NCBI RefSeq assembly: GCF_011047315.1 | Contig: NZ_CP049259.1 | Location: 1,054,001-1,118,000 of the forward strand | DNA: 64,000 nt | Reading direction: 5' to 3' | Source: Altererythrobacter sp. BO-6 | GTDB taxonomy: Bacteria > Pseudomonadota > Alphaproteobacteria > Sphingomonadales > Sphingomonadaceae | In this document: positions 8,981 through 18,179 of the stretch, piece by piece | Position numbering within the stretch: the first letter of the stretch is position 1 | Layout of the letters: every line of letters starts with the position of its first letter | Program-made: the position numbers and the translations under genes | Notes under the pieces: generated by a model | Seen by the model: the letters and a program-made list of their open reading frames with translations, nothing else | Database searches by the model: none | What the model was told of the DNA's origin: nothing

Positions 8981-10395
8981 TGGGCGAGGTAAGCGTCATC
9001 CGGACCAATTCGGTCGATACCATTATCGACATCCCGGTTGTCATTATCGGCGGCGGCGGGACCGGCCTGTGCGCTGCCCTCGCCGTGCGCGATGCCGGGG
9101 TCGATGTGGTCGTGATCGAACGCGACAGCCAGCCGATGGGTACGACTTCCATGTCGACCGGGCTGATACCCGGCGCAGGCAGCAAGATCCAGCGCGCCAA
9201 GGATATTGACGACAGCCCCGAATTGTTCGCCAAAGACATCGCCGGCAAGGCCAAGGGGCTGGTGGATGCCGCTCTTGTCGCACATCTTGCGGCGGAATCA
9301 GGGCCAACGATCGACTGGCTGGTGGACAAGCACGGCCTTGACCTGAGTCTGGTCGAAGGTTTTACCTATCCCGGGCACAGCGCGTTGCGGATGCATGGGA
9401 TGCCGAGCCGATCGGGCGGCGAACTGATGGGCGCGCTTGCCAGCGCGTGCGAGGATGCGGGCGTCGATATCCTCACCAACAGCCTGGTCGACACAATCTA
9501 TGTCAATAATGATGACAGGGTGATCGCTGTTGCCGCTACGCATCCCGACGGCGCAACCGATGTTATCGGCTGCGAGGCGCTTATCCTTGCCTGCTGTGGC
9601 TTTGCCGGCAACCAGGCGATGGTGCGCGAACTTATACCCGAGCTAGAACATGCGACCTTCCACGGCCATCCGGGGAACAAGGGCCACGCGATTGCCTGGG
9701 GTAAGGAACTCGGGGCAGCGATGGCGGATCTCAGCGCCTATCAGGGCCATGCCGGTCTGGCTGCGGGCTATGGCATTCCCATTCTCTGGCCGCTTATCAC
9801 CGAAGGAGGCATACAGGTCAACCGGGCTGGCCAGCGCTTCGCCAATGAAGCGGCCGGCTATTCCGAGCAGGCGGTCGAGGTGCTCAAACAAGACGGTCAT
9901 GTCGCATGGAGCATCTATGACGAACAGCGGCATGAGATCATGAAGCAGTTTGACGACTATCAGCAGGCGATGTCCGCCGGATGCCTTCATTCAGCCGATA
10001 GCCTGACCGAGCTCGCGGCAAAGATCGGTGTCGATGCCACCGGACTGGAGGCCAGCATTGCTGAAACCCATGAGCTGATCGCAAGCGGCGAGCGCGACCA
10101 ATTTGGCCGCAGCTTTGCAGGCAAGGCTCCGCTTAGTGCGCCCTTTTACGCCGTGAAGGTGACCGGGGCCCTGTTCCACACTCAGGGCGGTCTCGAAGTC
10201 GATCAGCATGCCCGCGTGCGCAAAGCATCAGGCGGCATTATGCCCAATCTCTATGCCGGAGGCGGGGCCGCCCGTGGCATCTCCGGGCCGGGTGCAGATG
10301 GATATATGGCGGGAAATGGCTTGTTGACGGCGACCACGCTCGGCAGGCTTGCCGGCGAGCACGCAGCCAGCCTTGTCCGCGATAAAGCTAACTGA
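8974..10395 (+). CDS. FAD-dependent oxidoreductase (fumarate reductase / 3-ketosteroid dehydrogenase flavoprotein family)
   Basis: 473 residues. The start at ATG 8974 overlaps the dehydrogenase stop and has GGAG six bases upstream; ATG 8980 is an alternative. An N-terminal Rossmann fold GGGGTGLCAALAVRDAG (about residues 26-42) is followed by ERDSQPMGTTSMSTGL. The C-terminal FAD loop reads GLYAGGGAARGISG and PGADGYMAGNGLL, as in fumarate reductase, KstD and tricarballylate dehydrogenase relatives. Such enzymes insert or reduce a C=C bond next to a carbonyl or carboxylate. Position in the operon suggests dehydrogenation of a saturated acid intermediate. No Tat signal, hence cytoplasmic. Its 3' end overlaps the convergent IclR gene by eight bases. 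Confidence 0.85.
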   Translation: MLMGEVSVIRTNSVDTIIDIPVVIIGGGGTGLCAALAVRDAGVDVVVIERDSQPMGTTSMSTGLIPGAGSKIQRAKDIDDSPELFAKDIAGKAKGLVDAALVAHLAAESGPTIDWLVDKHGLDLSLVEGFTYPGHSALRMHGMPSRSGGELMGALASACEDAGVDILTNSLVDTIYVNNDDRVIAVAATHPDGATDVIGCEALILACCGFAGNQAMVRELIPELEHATFHGHPGNKGHAIAWGKELGAAMADLSAYQGHAGLAAGYGIPILWPLITEGGIQVNRAGQRFANEAAGYSEQAVEVLKQDGHVAWSIYDEQRHEIMKQFDDYQQAMSAGCLHSADSLTELAAKIGVDATGLEASIAETHELIASGERDQFGRSFAGKAPLSAPFYAVKVTGALFHTQGGLEVDQHARVRKASGGIMPNLYAGGGAARGISGPGADGYMAGNGLLTATTLGRLAGEHAASLVRDKAN

Positions 10396-11182
10396 TTGGA
10401 TGTTCTTGCGCGAGGGATGCGCGGATCGCCTGCGCCGTTTGCTGCATGGGCTCAAGATACTTTTCGACGGCTTCATCGCCCTTCATCGCACTGGCAAAGA
10501 AGATCAGGGCCAGCGAGCCGATCAATCGATCATTCTGATCCATCAGGGGCACCGCGATCGAAGAGGTCTTGCCGGGATCAGCATTATAAACGTTGCGGAT
10601 CTGCAGCGCATATCCATCGCGACGGATCTTGTTGAGCATGAAGTCGTCGCCCATCAGCACAAGTCCCATCTGGGACGCATCGGTCTCGATCGCCTTCAGG
10701 CCATCCAGGATCGCCTCACGTTCCTGCTCATCGCAAAACGCCAAATGCACCTTCCCGGTCGCACATTCGGCAATCGGCAAGGTGTAACCGGGGAAGTAGT
10801 GTGAAAAGGTCAGCGAGGTCATCTTGTGTGTAGAATCGCGCACCATCATGCGCGTGCCGACACGCGTCGCGATGGAAATCGGCCAGCCGACCGCATGGCA
10901 TAAGTCTTCGATGTGTCGCCGGGCGGCGGAAACGAGTTGGTCCTCTTCCTGGTAACCGGTCGACAAGGTATGGACCAGCGAGGTCACCCGATATCTTTTG
11001 CGAGCCGGTTCCTTTTCGACCAGCCCTTCATGGAGCAAGGTCTGGATGATCCGGCAAGCCGTTGGGTAGGGAACTTGCGCCGCGCGCGCGATGCCCATCA
11101 TGGAAATCGGCCCATCACGATTGACCGCCGCCAGGACCGCCAGGCCGCGGCTTATCGATCTGATCGGCACCCCTCGTTCCAT
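10388..11182 (-). CDS. IclR-family transcriptional regulator
   Basis: 264 residues with GGGGA upstream of ATG 11182. The N-terminal winged helix (residues 6-70) reads SISRGLAVLAAVN and then RAAQVPYPTACRIIQTLL as the recognition helix, followed by the hinge LVEKEPARKRYRV. The C-terminal effector domain carries AECATGKVHLAF, the usual small-acid binding region. MhpR and PcaR relatives control aromatic and dicarboxylic acid catabolism. It sits between the plus-strand operon (699-10395) and the minus-strand set (15.8-11.3 kb), so it is the obvious candidate regulator of both. No operator could be assigned. Confidence 0.9.
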   Translation of the reverse strand: MERGVPIRSISRGLAVLAAVNRDGPISMMGIARAAQVPYPTACRIIQTLLHEGLVEKEPARKRYRVTSLVHTLSTGYQEEDQLVSAARRHIEDLCHAVGWPISIATRVGTRMMVRDSTHKMTSLTFSHYFPGYTLPIAECATGKVHLAFCDEQEREAILDGLKAIETDASQMGLVLMGDDFMLNKIRRDGYALQIRNVYNADPGKTSSIAVPLMDQNDRLIGSLALIFFASAMKGDEAVEKYLEPMQQTAQAIRASLAQEHPIS

Positions 11183-11304
11183 GCGGTCCCCTTGCTTTTG
11201 CCCCCACCGAGCGAGGCTATTGGATAGGTCGGCATAACTATAGCACTACACGGAAAATGTCTAAGGAGGTTTACAGATCAAGGAAAGACGTCAGCGCAAT
11301 TCCT

Positions 11305-12435
11305 TCAATCAGCGGCGAATTCCTGCCTGATCGGGGTCGAGTTTGCGCCAATCTTCGGCACCGAAGGAAGCCTTGTCGAAGCGGGATCGCTGTAAAGCGC
11401 CCCGGGTGCAATCAGATGCACTTCGCCGCTTTCCGCCTTGACGGTAATGCGGCGCAAGTGAGGATGTTCGGCCAGCTCGGGGATGCCGTTCAGGCGGCCA
11501 TAGGCGATCCCGCTATCTTCCAGCAGCGCCATCACCTGTTCGATATCGAGCGCGACGAAACGCTTTCGGACAAGGTCTTCCAGCGCTGCACGGTTCGCGA
11601 TCCGCTCCATATTGGTGGCAAAGGCGGGTGCATCAGCAAGATCGGCATCGCCCATGACATGTTCGCAAAAGGCACGCCATTCGCGCTGGTTCTGCACCGA
11701 GAAGATCACCTGTTTCCCGTCACCGGTGGGGAATGCGCCATATGGCGCGATCGAAGGGTGATTCACCCCGCTCCGCTGGTTCTCGTACCCGCCATAGGCA
11801 TATTGCAGGAACGGCACATTCATCCAGTCAGCCAAAGCGTCGAACAATGACACGCGGATTCGCCGACCCTTGCCCTGGCGCTCACGCCGATAAAGCGCCT
11901 GCAGGATTGCAGCATGGGCCGTCATTCCGGCAGCGATATCGCATACGGAGACGCCAACCCTCGCGGGGCCATCAGGAGTTCCGGTTATTGAACACAGGCC
12001 GGTTTCGCCCTGGACAATCAAGTCGTAGGCTTTGAGCCGGGAGAAAGGCCCCTCGTCGCCGAAGCCAGAGATGGAACAGGCGATCAGTCCTTCATGTTCC
12101 TCGCAAAGCCGATCAAGATCGATCCCGAACTTTGCCAGCGTGCCGGGCTTCAGGTTCTCGATAAACACATCTGCCTTGCCGATCATCCTCAACAGCAGAG
12201 CGCGATCCTCGCTCTCCGTCAGATCAATGCACAAGGATTCCTTGCCTCGGTTCAGCCAGACGAAATAGGCGCTCTCGCCATTGACCATTGTGTCGTAGTT
12301 TCTTGCGAAGTCGCCTTCGGGCCGTTCGACTTTTATGACTCGCGCGCCAGCGTCCGCTAGCCGCGAACTCGCATAAGGTGCGGCGACCGCCTGCTCCAGC
12401 GATACGACGAGCACACCTGCGAGGTCATCCTGCAT
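11305..12435 (-). CDS. Family III CoA-transferase (CaiB/BaiF type)
   Basis: 376 residues covering the whole CoA-transferase III fold: VVSLEQAVAAPYAS at the N terminus, LNRGKESLCIDL, FIENLKPGTLAKFG, and the probable acyl-carrying Asp166 in SVCDIAAGM. The family moves CoA between carboxylates (oxalate, carnitine, succinate, mesaconate, citramalate). It starts one base after the stop of the methylaspartate ammonia-lyase gene, so the two are co-translated. That pairing points to mesaconate or a close C5 dicarboxylate as CoA acceptor, with succinyl-CoA a likely donor; this is inferred from neighbours, not from specificity residues. Confidence 0.87.
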   Translation of the reverse strand: MQDDLAGVLVVSLEQAVAAPYASSRLADAGARVIKVERPEGDFARNYDTMVNGESAYFVWLNRGKESLCIDLTESEDRALLLRMIGKADVFIENLKPGTLAKFGIDLDRLCEEHEGLIACSISGFGDEGPFSRLKAYDLIVQGETGLCSITGTPDGPARVGVSVCDIAAGMTAHAAILQALYRRERQGKGRRIRVSLFDALADWMNVPFLQYAYGGYENQRSGVNHPSIAPYGAFPTGDGKQVIFSVQNQREWRAFCEHVMGDADLADAPAFATNMERIANRAALEDLVRKRFVALDIEQVMALLEDSGIAYGRLNGIPELAEHPHLRRITVKAESGEVHLIAPGALYSDPASTRLPSVPKIGANSTPIRQEFAAD

Positions 12436-12436
12436 G

Positions 12437-13681
12437 CTAGTGCCCCTGCCCTAGCCGCGCGCGAATAGTCGCAAGGGTGCGCGCCTGTTCATTGCCGACG
12501 ATGGCTATACCCTCGTTCACGCCCATGCCGGGCTTGGCCAGCATCATGCTGGCTCGTGCGGCAAGAGCGACGTGCACGCAGGCACGCGCGGATTCGTCGG
12601 TCTCTGCGCTCGTGCCCCCGCTGTACGCGCCGATCCCGGCTTCGCGGGCTGCGACAATGGCGCGCGCTGTGTCGAGCAAGTTGCCGACATCGGGGGTCTT
12701 GATCTGGATGATATGTGCGGCCCGTGCGGCAATGAACGCTTCAATATCTTCGAGTGTGTTGCAATGCTCGTCGGCAACGATCTGGGCGTTTCCGGCCAAT
12801 GCATCGACATGTTCGACGATGGCGGCGTAATTCTCGATCTGCGCTGCACGATCACCGTAATCGACCGGGCATTCGATGTTCAGGGTGTAATCCGGCACGC
12901 GCCCGGCGACCCTGGCAATATACTCGGCGACCTCGCGCGGTTCAGTCCCGATGCCCAGCCCTACCCAGCCATAGACATCAAAGTGTAGCACCGGATGATA
13001 ACCGGGCGTTCCCAGTTCAGCGATCCGCTGCGCAACCCAAACCACATAATCGCTGAAGGTTTCGCCATCAGGCCCGAACTTCTCCGCAGAATTGATCAAT
13101 CCATGCGGCAAGACATCGACCTGCTTGAGGATCATGGTGTCGACATTGCTGCGGCGTTCGTCCCCGCTTTGTGCGAAGATCGGCACAGGTTCAGTCGGCG
13201 GGGCTAAGCCGAGCCAGTCTGCGATCGTTTCCGCAAGGGTTAGTCGCTGTGCATGCGCCGCTGCCTTGAGCAGCGCCTGACTTGTGCCATATTCGATCGC
13301 GAGCGGAAGACGGCCAGTTTCGGTAAACGTGAGGGCCTGCCCGCAATTTGTAATCCCCTCTGCCGCATCAAGCCCGACAAGCCTCGGCACCAGCACATTG
13401 CGGCACAAAGCTTCGATCCTGGCAGGATCGAACAGCGGGTCGCGCCCGGCGGCACCCGAATATTGCACGCTGACCATGTCACCCCAGACGACCGTGCCAT
13501 CGTCGAGCATGAGCCCGATGGAAAGCGCGGTGGACGGCTGGCGTACGTGTACAAAGCCGGGTGTCAGGGGCGCGCCGAGATAGGCCATGCCATCCTGCGT
13601 GCGGCCAGCGCGAATGGCGGCCTGATCGTCATAGAAGAAGGCGCCTCTCGCTGGTGCGAAAAGGACATCGGCGATTTTCAC
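12437..13681 (-). CDS. mal: Methylaspartate ammonia-lyase
   Basis: 414 residues matching 3-methylaspartate ammonia-lyase along its full length (enolase superfamily). Conserved parts include FYFDDQ-like FFYDDQAAI, VQYSGAAGRDP, FAQSGDERRSNVD and LPHGLIN. Catalytic residues line up with the clostridial enzyme: His193, metal ligands Asp235, Glu270 and Asp304, and general base Lys328 in IQIKTPDVGN. The reaction is L-threo-3-methylaspartate to mesaconate plus NH3. Normally it follows glutamate mutase in glutamate fermentation or the methylaspartate cycle; no mutase gene is in this window. Here it is coupled to a CoA-transferase and a GPH transporter (12-base gap), so it may serve a different amino-acid substrate or run in the amination direction. 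Confidence 0.9.
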   Translation of the reverse strand: MKIADVLFAPARGAFFYDDQAAIRAGRTQDGMAYLGAPLTPGFVHVRQPSTALSIGLMLDDGTVVWGDMVSVQYSGAAGRDPLFDPARIEALCRNVLVPRLVGLDAAEGITNCGQALTFTETGRLPLAIEYGTSQALLKAAAHAQRLTLAETIADWLGLAPPTEPVPIFAQSGDERRSNVDTMILKQVDVLPHGLINSAEKFGPDGETFSDYVVWVAQRIAELGTPGYHPVLHFDVYGWVGLGIGTEPREVAEYIARVAGRVPDYTLNIECPVDYGDRAAQIENYAAIVEHVDALAGNAQIVADEHCNTLEDIEAFIAARAAHIIQIKTPDVGNLLDTARAIVAAREAGIGAYSGGTSAETDESARACVHVALAARASMMLAKPGMGVNEGIAIVGNEQARTLATIRARLGQGH

Positions 13682-13693
13682 CGGCAGACTCCG

Positions 13694-15082
13694 CTAGGTT
13701 TGTTTCGCGCGCAATTGCTCAAGCATCGCTTCATCAAGCCGGTATCGCAGCAGGATGGGCACGGCGATAACGCAGAATACCGCGGGAATGATCGACGCAC
13801 CGAAATGCACCGCAGTCAACACAGCCTGCGGCTGCTCGACCAAAGGATCGCGGCTTTGAATCAATCCGTTCGCCTGGAGCAGCATGCCGATAATGAAGGG
13901 ACCAAGCGCGCCGGCCAGGTTTTCGACGAACGTCCAGACCCCGCTCATAATGCCTTCGCGCGCTTCGCCCGATTGCAGGCGATCATATTCCATTGTGTCA
14001 GGCAACATTGCCAAGGCGCAAAGCAAGGTGCCCGTGGAAAAAGACCCGATAAGCACCGCCCTAACAAACAGAAACAAGCTGTCTTCAGCGGGATGCCACA
14101 AGATCCACGAGGCCAGCGCAACGGCATACAGAAGTATCAAAGCGATATAGCTTTCGCGCTTCCCGAATTTGGCGATAATCCAGCGATAGAGCGGTACACT
14201 GACAATCCCGGCAATACCGAACACGGCATAAAACTGCCCGATCTGCGCAGGCCCAAGCTTTAGCACGAAGCCGAAGAAGTACGGTGTACATGCCAACACC
14301 GTCGAGAGGACGGCAAGCTGGCAAAGCTTGATCACCGTCAGTTGCCGGAATGGAGCGTTGCCGATCACTTTGACCATGTCCGTAAACGGGCTGGCAAGCA
14401 GGGCCAGCGTGTCGACATGGTCGGTTTTCTGGGGGCGCTCCGATTGCGGCAGCCATGCTGCACCGACGAATACAATCAGGCAAAGGCCAGTTGCAGCGAT
14501 ACCCAGGATCAGGCCCATGAACTGATAGCCACCCTGCTCGCCCCCGCTCATCTCGATCAGGGCAGGTGCGCCAACCGAACCAGCCATTACACCAGCAAGC
14601 TGGAAGAACACACGAAAGCTCATCAGCCGCGTGCGATCGTCATAACCCGGGGCGATCTCCGGTGGCATCGCGAGATAGGGTATGGTGAAGATCGAATAGG
14701 CGGTCGAATAGAGCAGGAGTATTGCCGTGACCAGAAAGCCTGCCTGCGCTCCGGCAACGCCCATCGCGGACAGATTGAAGAAGGCGATGAAGCTGGCCCC
14801 CAGGCCCAGCGCGCCGATCAGCAGGTAAATCCGGCGCGCCCCCCAGCGATGCCTTGTCCGGTCGCTGATCGCCCCGATCAGCGGGTCGATGATCCCGTCA
14901 TAAACGCGCGCGAGGAGGATGATTGTCCCGGCAACTGCAGGGCCGATTCCCAAAACGCTCGTCATGAAGAACAAGGCGAACAACGCCATCGCGTTGAACA
15001 AGGCGCCTGTGGCGAACGATCCGGAGGCCCAGGTCAACTGCGGAATCAAGCCAACCTTCCCGGTCGAGGGTACCATTGCCAT
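13694..15082 (-). CDS. GPH/MFS-family cation symporter
   Basis: About 462 residues with 12 predicted membrane helices. The helix 2-3 region reads VYDGIIDPLIGAISDRTRHRWGA, split around the conserved D and R residues of glycoside-pentoside-hexuronide:cation symporters. Translation can begin at ATG 15082 or 15076; a TTG at 15106 would overlap the gene upstream. Despite the family name, many sphingomonad GPH members sit in aromatic or organic-acid clusters. Being directly upstream of methylaspartate ammonia-lyase and CoA-transferase, it probably imports the acid they handle. Cytoplasmic membrane. Confidence 0.85.
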   Translation of the reverse strand: MAMVPSTGKVGLIPQLTWASGSFATGALFNAMALFALFFMTSVLGIGPAVAGTIILLARVYDGIIDPLIGAISDRTRHRWGARRIYLLIGALGLGASFIAFFNLSAMGVAGAQAGFLVTAILLLYSTAYSIFTIPYLAMPPEIAPGYDDRTRLMSFRVFFQLAGVMAGSVGAPALIEMSGGEQGGYQFMGLILGIAATGLCLIVFVGAAWLPQSERPQKTDHVDTLALLASPFTDMVKVIGNAPFRQLTVIKLCQLAVLSTVLACTPYFFGFVLKLGPAQIGQFYAVFGIAGIVSVPLYRWIIAKFGKRESYIALILLYAVALASWILWHPAEDSLFLFVRAVLIGSFSTGTLLCALAMLPDTMEYDRLQSGEAREGIMSGVWTFVENLAGALGPFIIGMLLQANGLIQSRDPLVEQPQAVLTAVHFGASIIPAVFCVIAVPILLRYRLDEAMLEQLRAKQT

Positions 15083-15098
15083 GCTCACTGGCCCCGGC

Positions 15099-15767
15099 TC
15101 AGCCAAAGCTTACGGACTTGCCGGGCGATTGGAGCCGGCGCAGCACATAAACCCCACCCATGCTGCCAAAATTGATCCGCATGTCGTCATCGCAATAGAC
15201 TACATCCGAATGCAGCCGCGGGGGCTTGAGTTCCTGCCTCAGTGCGAAGTCCGGATCGAGCCCGAACTGCCTCTGCACATCCTCATCGCTGACACCGTCG
15301 GGCGCCACCAATTCCACGGCGTAGAACTCAACTTCGTAGCGCTGCGGCGTTTCTTCGGCGATATCGTATCTTCCCCACACGATCATCGTCGCATGGTGCT
15401 GCTCATCCGGTGTCATTATGGTCACGACGTTGTTGTAGTGCCGCCCATCGACCCGGATTTCCTGCTCGATATCCTCAACCTTGATGGGAATGTCGGGAAA
15501 GCGCGCGAAGCTCTGCAGCTTCATTGACGTTTCGTGCTTGATCGGCTTGCCTGCCGTGTGCTTGGGTCCAAATTGCGCATAAAGCGATCCCCATGGGCCC
15601 TCCACAAAACCCTGCTTGTCTAGCGGGCGGGGCGTAGGCGTGTGGGGAACGAGGCGCCCGATCAGGTCATGGATCTTGTCGAATGTCGGATCATCATATG
15701 TCCCGTCGGGATTGCAGGCATCAATCGCCTTGCGGAGTTCAGATTTGAGCTCTTCGATTTGCGTCAT
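15099..15767 (-). CDS. Hypothetical protein, possibly PAP/fibrillin-like
   Basis: 222 residues from ATG 15767 (GAGGG upstream); the frame stays open to 15941 but that part has the look of noncoding sequence. The N terminus is helical (MTQIEELKSELRKAIDACNP), then a beta-rich part contains FVEGPWGSLYAQFGP, QSFARFPDIPI and VDGRHYNNVVTI. The order short helix, EGPW-like strand, then alternating strands recalls the lipocalin-like PAP/fibrillin fold, but similarity is weak. No signal peptide or membrane segment. It leads the minus-strand set with the GPH transporter, ammonia-lyase and CoA-transferase. A small-ligand carrier role is a guess. Confidence 0.6.
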   Translation of the reverse strand: MTQIEELKSELRKAIDACNPDGTYDDPTFDKIHDLIGRLVPHTPTPRPLDKQGFVEGPWGSLYAQFGPKHTAGKPIKHETSMKLQSFARFPDIPIKVEDIEQEIRVDGRHYNNVVTIMTPDEQHHATMIVWGRYDIAEETPQRYEVEFYAVELVAPDGVSDEDVQRQFGLDPDFALRQELKPPRLHSDVVYCDDDMRINFGSMGGVYVLRRLQSPGKSVSFG

Positions 15768-15959
15768 AATGCCCTCACTGGAATTGCCGGTTGCCAGCAG
15801 CAAGAATGCGCAACCCATTGACCGCCAAGCGGACAGTCGACGGGTTATCCCACGCCGCGCAGCGAGCAGATTTATCGCACTGTGGACATACCGCGCGTCA
15901 GTGACGCGAGCAGCCATGTGTGATGTAGACCAGAGCTTCACACAGGATGGGGTTCGGAA

Positions 15960-16976
15960 ATGTCGCAGAATACCTTAGGCAAATTCGTGATCGGAATGAA
16001 GCGGTCGGTAATCCTGGCCGCTTGTCTTTTTGCCGCAGCCTGCAGCCAGGGCCCTCGCGAACTATCTGCCGAAGATCTCGAAATGCGGCGGGCCGAGCTT
16101 GATACACAGCTGGCCGACCCTGTCGCACGCACGCGACTGATCGCGAAGGTATTCGGCTCGACCGAAAAAATGGAGCGCCATGCGTTCCTCAAATTCCATG
16201 TCTTCGGTTTCACTGGCGAGGGGAACCTGATCCCCTTCTTCACCATGAACAACTATGTCATCCAAAGATGGTCGCCCGGCAAAGACAACAGCTTTGACGT
16301 GCAGCATTTCGAGGTGGCCTATTACTCCAAGTTCGACACCAACGAAGCGATCAGCGAGTGGAAAAACCCGCTGACCGATGAAGTGATCGAACTGCCCCAT
16401 TTCGTCCTTGGCCCTGTACCGCGCTCCTACAGCCCGAACATGCCCAAGGATGCGGCTACCTTTGCCCCCGATCCGCTCAACATCACGATGATCGGGGACC
16501 GTGTCTACATCCCCACCCTAACGCGCCTGCGCGTGCCTGGAATGTTGAGCCCGGAAGAGTGGGGACCATACGGCGGAGCATCCGAGAATTACTGGGATTC
16601 GATGCTCGTCTATTCCGCCAATATCGATGACGTGCTCGACGAGAAGAAAACCCATGTTCCGGCCGAAATGCATATGCAGAACCTGGTCAGCTGGGCTCCC
16701 TACCTGAAACTTGGCAATACGCCAGGGCGCACAATGGTGCGCGCCTATGGGCAGCACATTTCCGGCTTCGACGCCCTTCCTGCCGATATCCGGAGCAACC
16801 TCGAAAAGTACACTCCAGAAATCTTTGACGTGGACTCATGGAAGGAGACACGGATCGACGCGGTCGAGTTCATGCAGTCATTGATGGAGAAGCGCGAGAA
16901 AGGCACGCTGGATATCGATCAGCCCGGCTACAAGGCTCCCCGCGTGAAGCGCTTCGATGAATTGAGCGACTTCTAA
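15960..16976 (+). CDS. DUF1838 family lipoprotein
   Basis: 338 residues from ATG 15960 (GGATGGGG upstream); ATG 15996 would give a tighter signal peptide. The N terminus MKRSVILAACLFAAACSQG is a lipoprotein signal with Cys at the end of LFAAAC, so the product is probably anchored to the periplasmic face of a membrane. The rest matches the DUF1838 pattern: MERHAFLKFHVFGFTG, IPFFTMNNYVIQRWSP, ELPHFVLGPVPRSYSP and YLKLGNTPGRTMVRAYGQH. The biochemical function of DUF1838 is not known to me. A second DUF1838 gene lies convergent just downstream, and both sit inside the catabolic cluster, suggesting periplasmic processing or binding of its substrate. Confidence 0.75.
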   Translation: MSQNTLGKFVIGMKRSVILAACLFAAACSQGPRELSAEDLEMRRAELDTQLADPVARTRLIAKVFGSTEKMERHAFLKFHVFGFTGEGNLIPFFTMNNYVIQRWSPGKDNSFDVQHFEVAYYSKFDTNEAISEWKNPLTDEVIELPHFVLGPVPRSYSPNMPKDAATFAPDPLNITMIGDRVYIPTLTRLRVPGMLSPEEWGPYGGASENYWDSMLVYSANIDDVLDEKKTHVPAEMHMQNLVSWAPYLKLGNTPGRTMVRAYGQHISGFDALPADIRSNLEKYTPEIFDVDSWKETRIDAVEFMQSLMEKREKGTLDIDQPGYKAPRVKRFDELSDF

Positions 16977-17030
16977 TCCGGGCGGGGGAGCAGACTCTCC
17001 GCCAGGATCTGCATATACACGCTGCCGTAA

Positions 17031-18059
17031 TCAGAGCCGGTCCGGGTAACGCTCGGCGATCAGCTGCTTGTGGATGTCCGGCAGTTCGTCCGCGGTATGC
17101 ACTTTCTTGCCGCGTGCGAGAGTGCAGAGGATCTCCGGATCGCTGGTGGTGTAGCCTGTCCAAGGCTTTTCATAAGCCTTGTTGGCGCCCATCAGCGCGT
17201 ATTGCGTCTTGATCAGCGCAGCGTCCGGATCCATCACTTCGGCCTGCTTTGAGGTCCAGTTGTTCTCCGTAAAGCGCGGCTGGTGGATTCCCGGCTGGTT
17301 GTAGATGCCGCCCATAAACAGGATCAGCTCGTCGCCCCAGTTCTGGATGTTCTTCGGCTTGGGCTCATAGGGGTCGTCATCGGCAAACTGACGTTCGGCA
17401 ATGAAACGCGATCCGCCGTTCGGGAAGGACAGGAAGTTCTCGATGAAGAGGTAGTCTTCGAGCTCCATCATCTTGCCCGTGAGCGTGTTCTTCAATTCGG
17501 TAACCGGCTTCATCGAAACCGGATCGAGATAGACCGCGCTATACATCGAGCGCATGACTGCGGTGCCTTCGGGCGTTTCGCCGAATTCCTCAGGATCGGG
17601 TACCTGCAGCTGCCAGGTAAACATCGACGCGATGCCAAGCACCAATGCCCCCGGTTCGTCCGGCCGCGCGATCAGCATGCGTGCCAGCATCGGGATATAG
17701 GTCCGCTCGCCGACGAGGTTATTGGTCATCTTCAGGCTTACGAGATGGTTCTGCGCGGGATCCTCAAGATCGAAATTGCCCGTCTGCTTCGCCTTCCACG
17801 GGGTACCCTTGTCCATCTCTCCGTTGAGGAAGGAGCGCGGCCGATCGTAGGAGTTGAATACCTCTTTGCCGTAGGCACCGGCTGACGGCTTCTCATCCGC
17901 TTCCTGGGCGTGAGCCCGGCCCAACGGCGCCATCACCGCCATGCCCGCGATCCCGGCCATCGATGCCAGCAAACCTCGGCGCAGCGGATCATGGCCAGCT
18001 TGCCCGACCTCACCTGTATTGACTGGGCGAATTCCGTCATCGGGCATAAAATCGGACAT
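17031..18059 (-). CDS. DUF1838 family protein with Tat-like signal
   Basis: About 342 residues; ATG 18059 follows AAGGCGG, while a GTG at 18068 is an alternative. The N-terminal region carries DPLRRGLLASMAGIAGMAVM followed by PLGRAHA, a twin-arginine-like signal with a cleavage site, so export in folded state is likely. The DUF1838 domain follows, with ERTYIPMLARMLIARPDEPG, FTWQLQVPDPEEFGETPEG and ELKNTLTGKMMELEDYLF. It differs from the neighbouring lipoprotein in signal type and in sequence, so the two are old paralogues rather than a recent duplication. Tat export hints at a bound cofactor, which I cannot identify. The two DUF1838 genes converge with 54 bases between stops. Confidence 0.73.
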   Translation of the reverse strand: MSDFMPDDGIRPVNTGEVGQAGHDPLRRGLLASMAGIAGMAVMAPLGRAHAQEADEKPSAGAYGKEVFNSYDRPRSFLNGEMDKGTPWKAKQTGNFDLEDPAQNHLVSLKMTNNLVGERTYIPMLARMLIARPDEPGALVLGIASMFTWQLQVPDPEEFGETPEGTAVMRSMYSAVYLDPVSMKPVTELKNTLTGKMMELEDYLFIENFLSFPNGGSRFIAERQFADDDPYEPKPKNIQNWGDELILFMGGIYNQPGIHQPRFTENNWTSKQAEVMDPDAALIKTQYALMGANKAYEKPWTGYTTSDPEILCTLARGKKVHTADELPDIHKQLIAERYPDRL

Positions 18060-18179
18060 ATCTTTCACCGCCTTGCAAATCCGGTTGCTTTCAAACCATC
18101 AAACTCTCGCCGAGGCGGCGTCGCAAGTGTAGCGGTGAAGGCCGGTCAATTCGCTAGGCGAACATGCGCCGTTCGCGGA

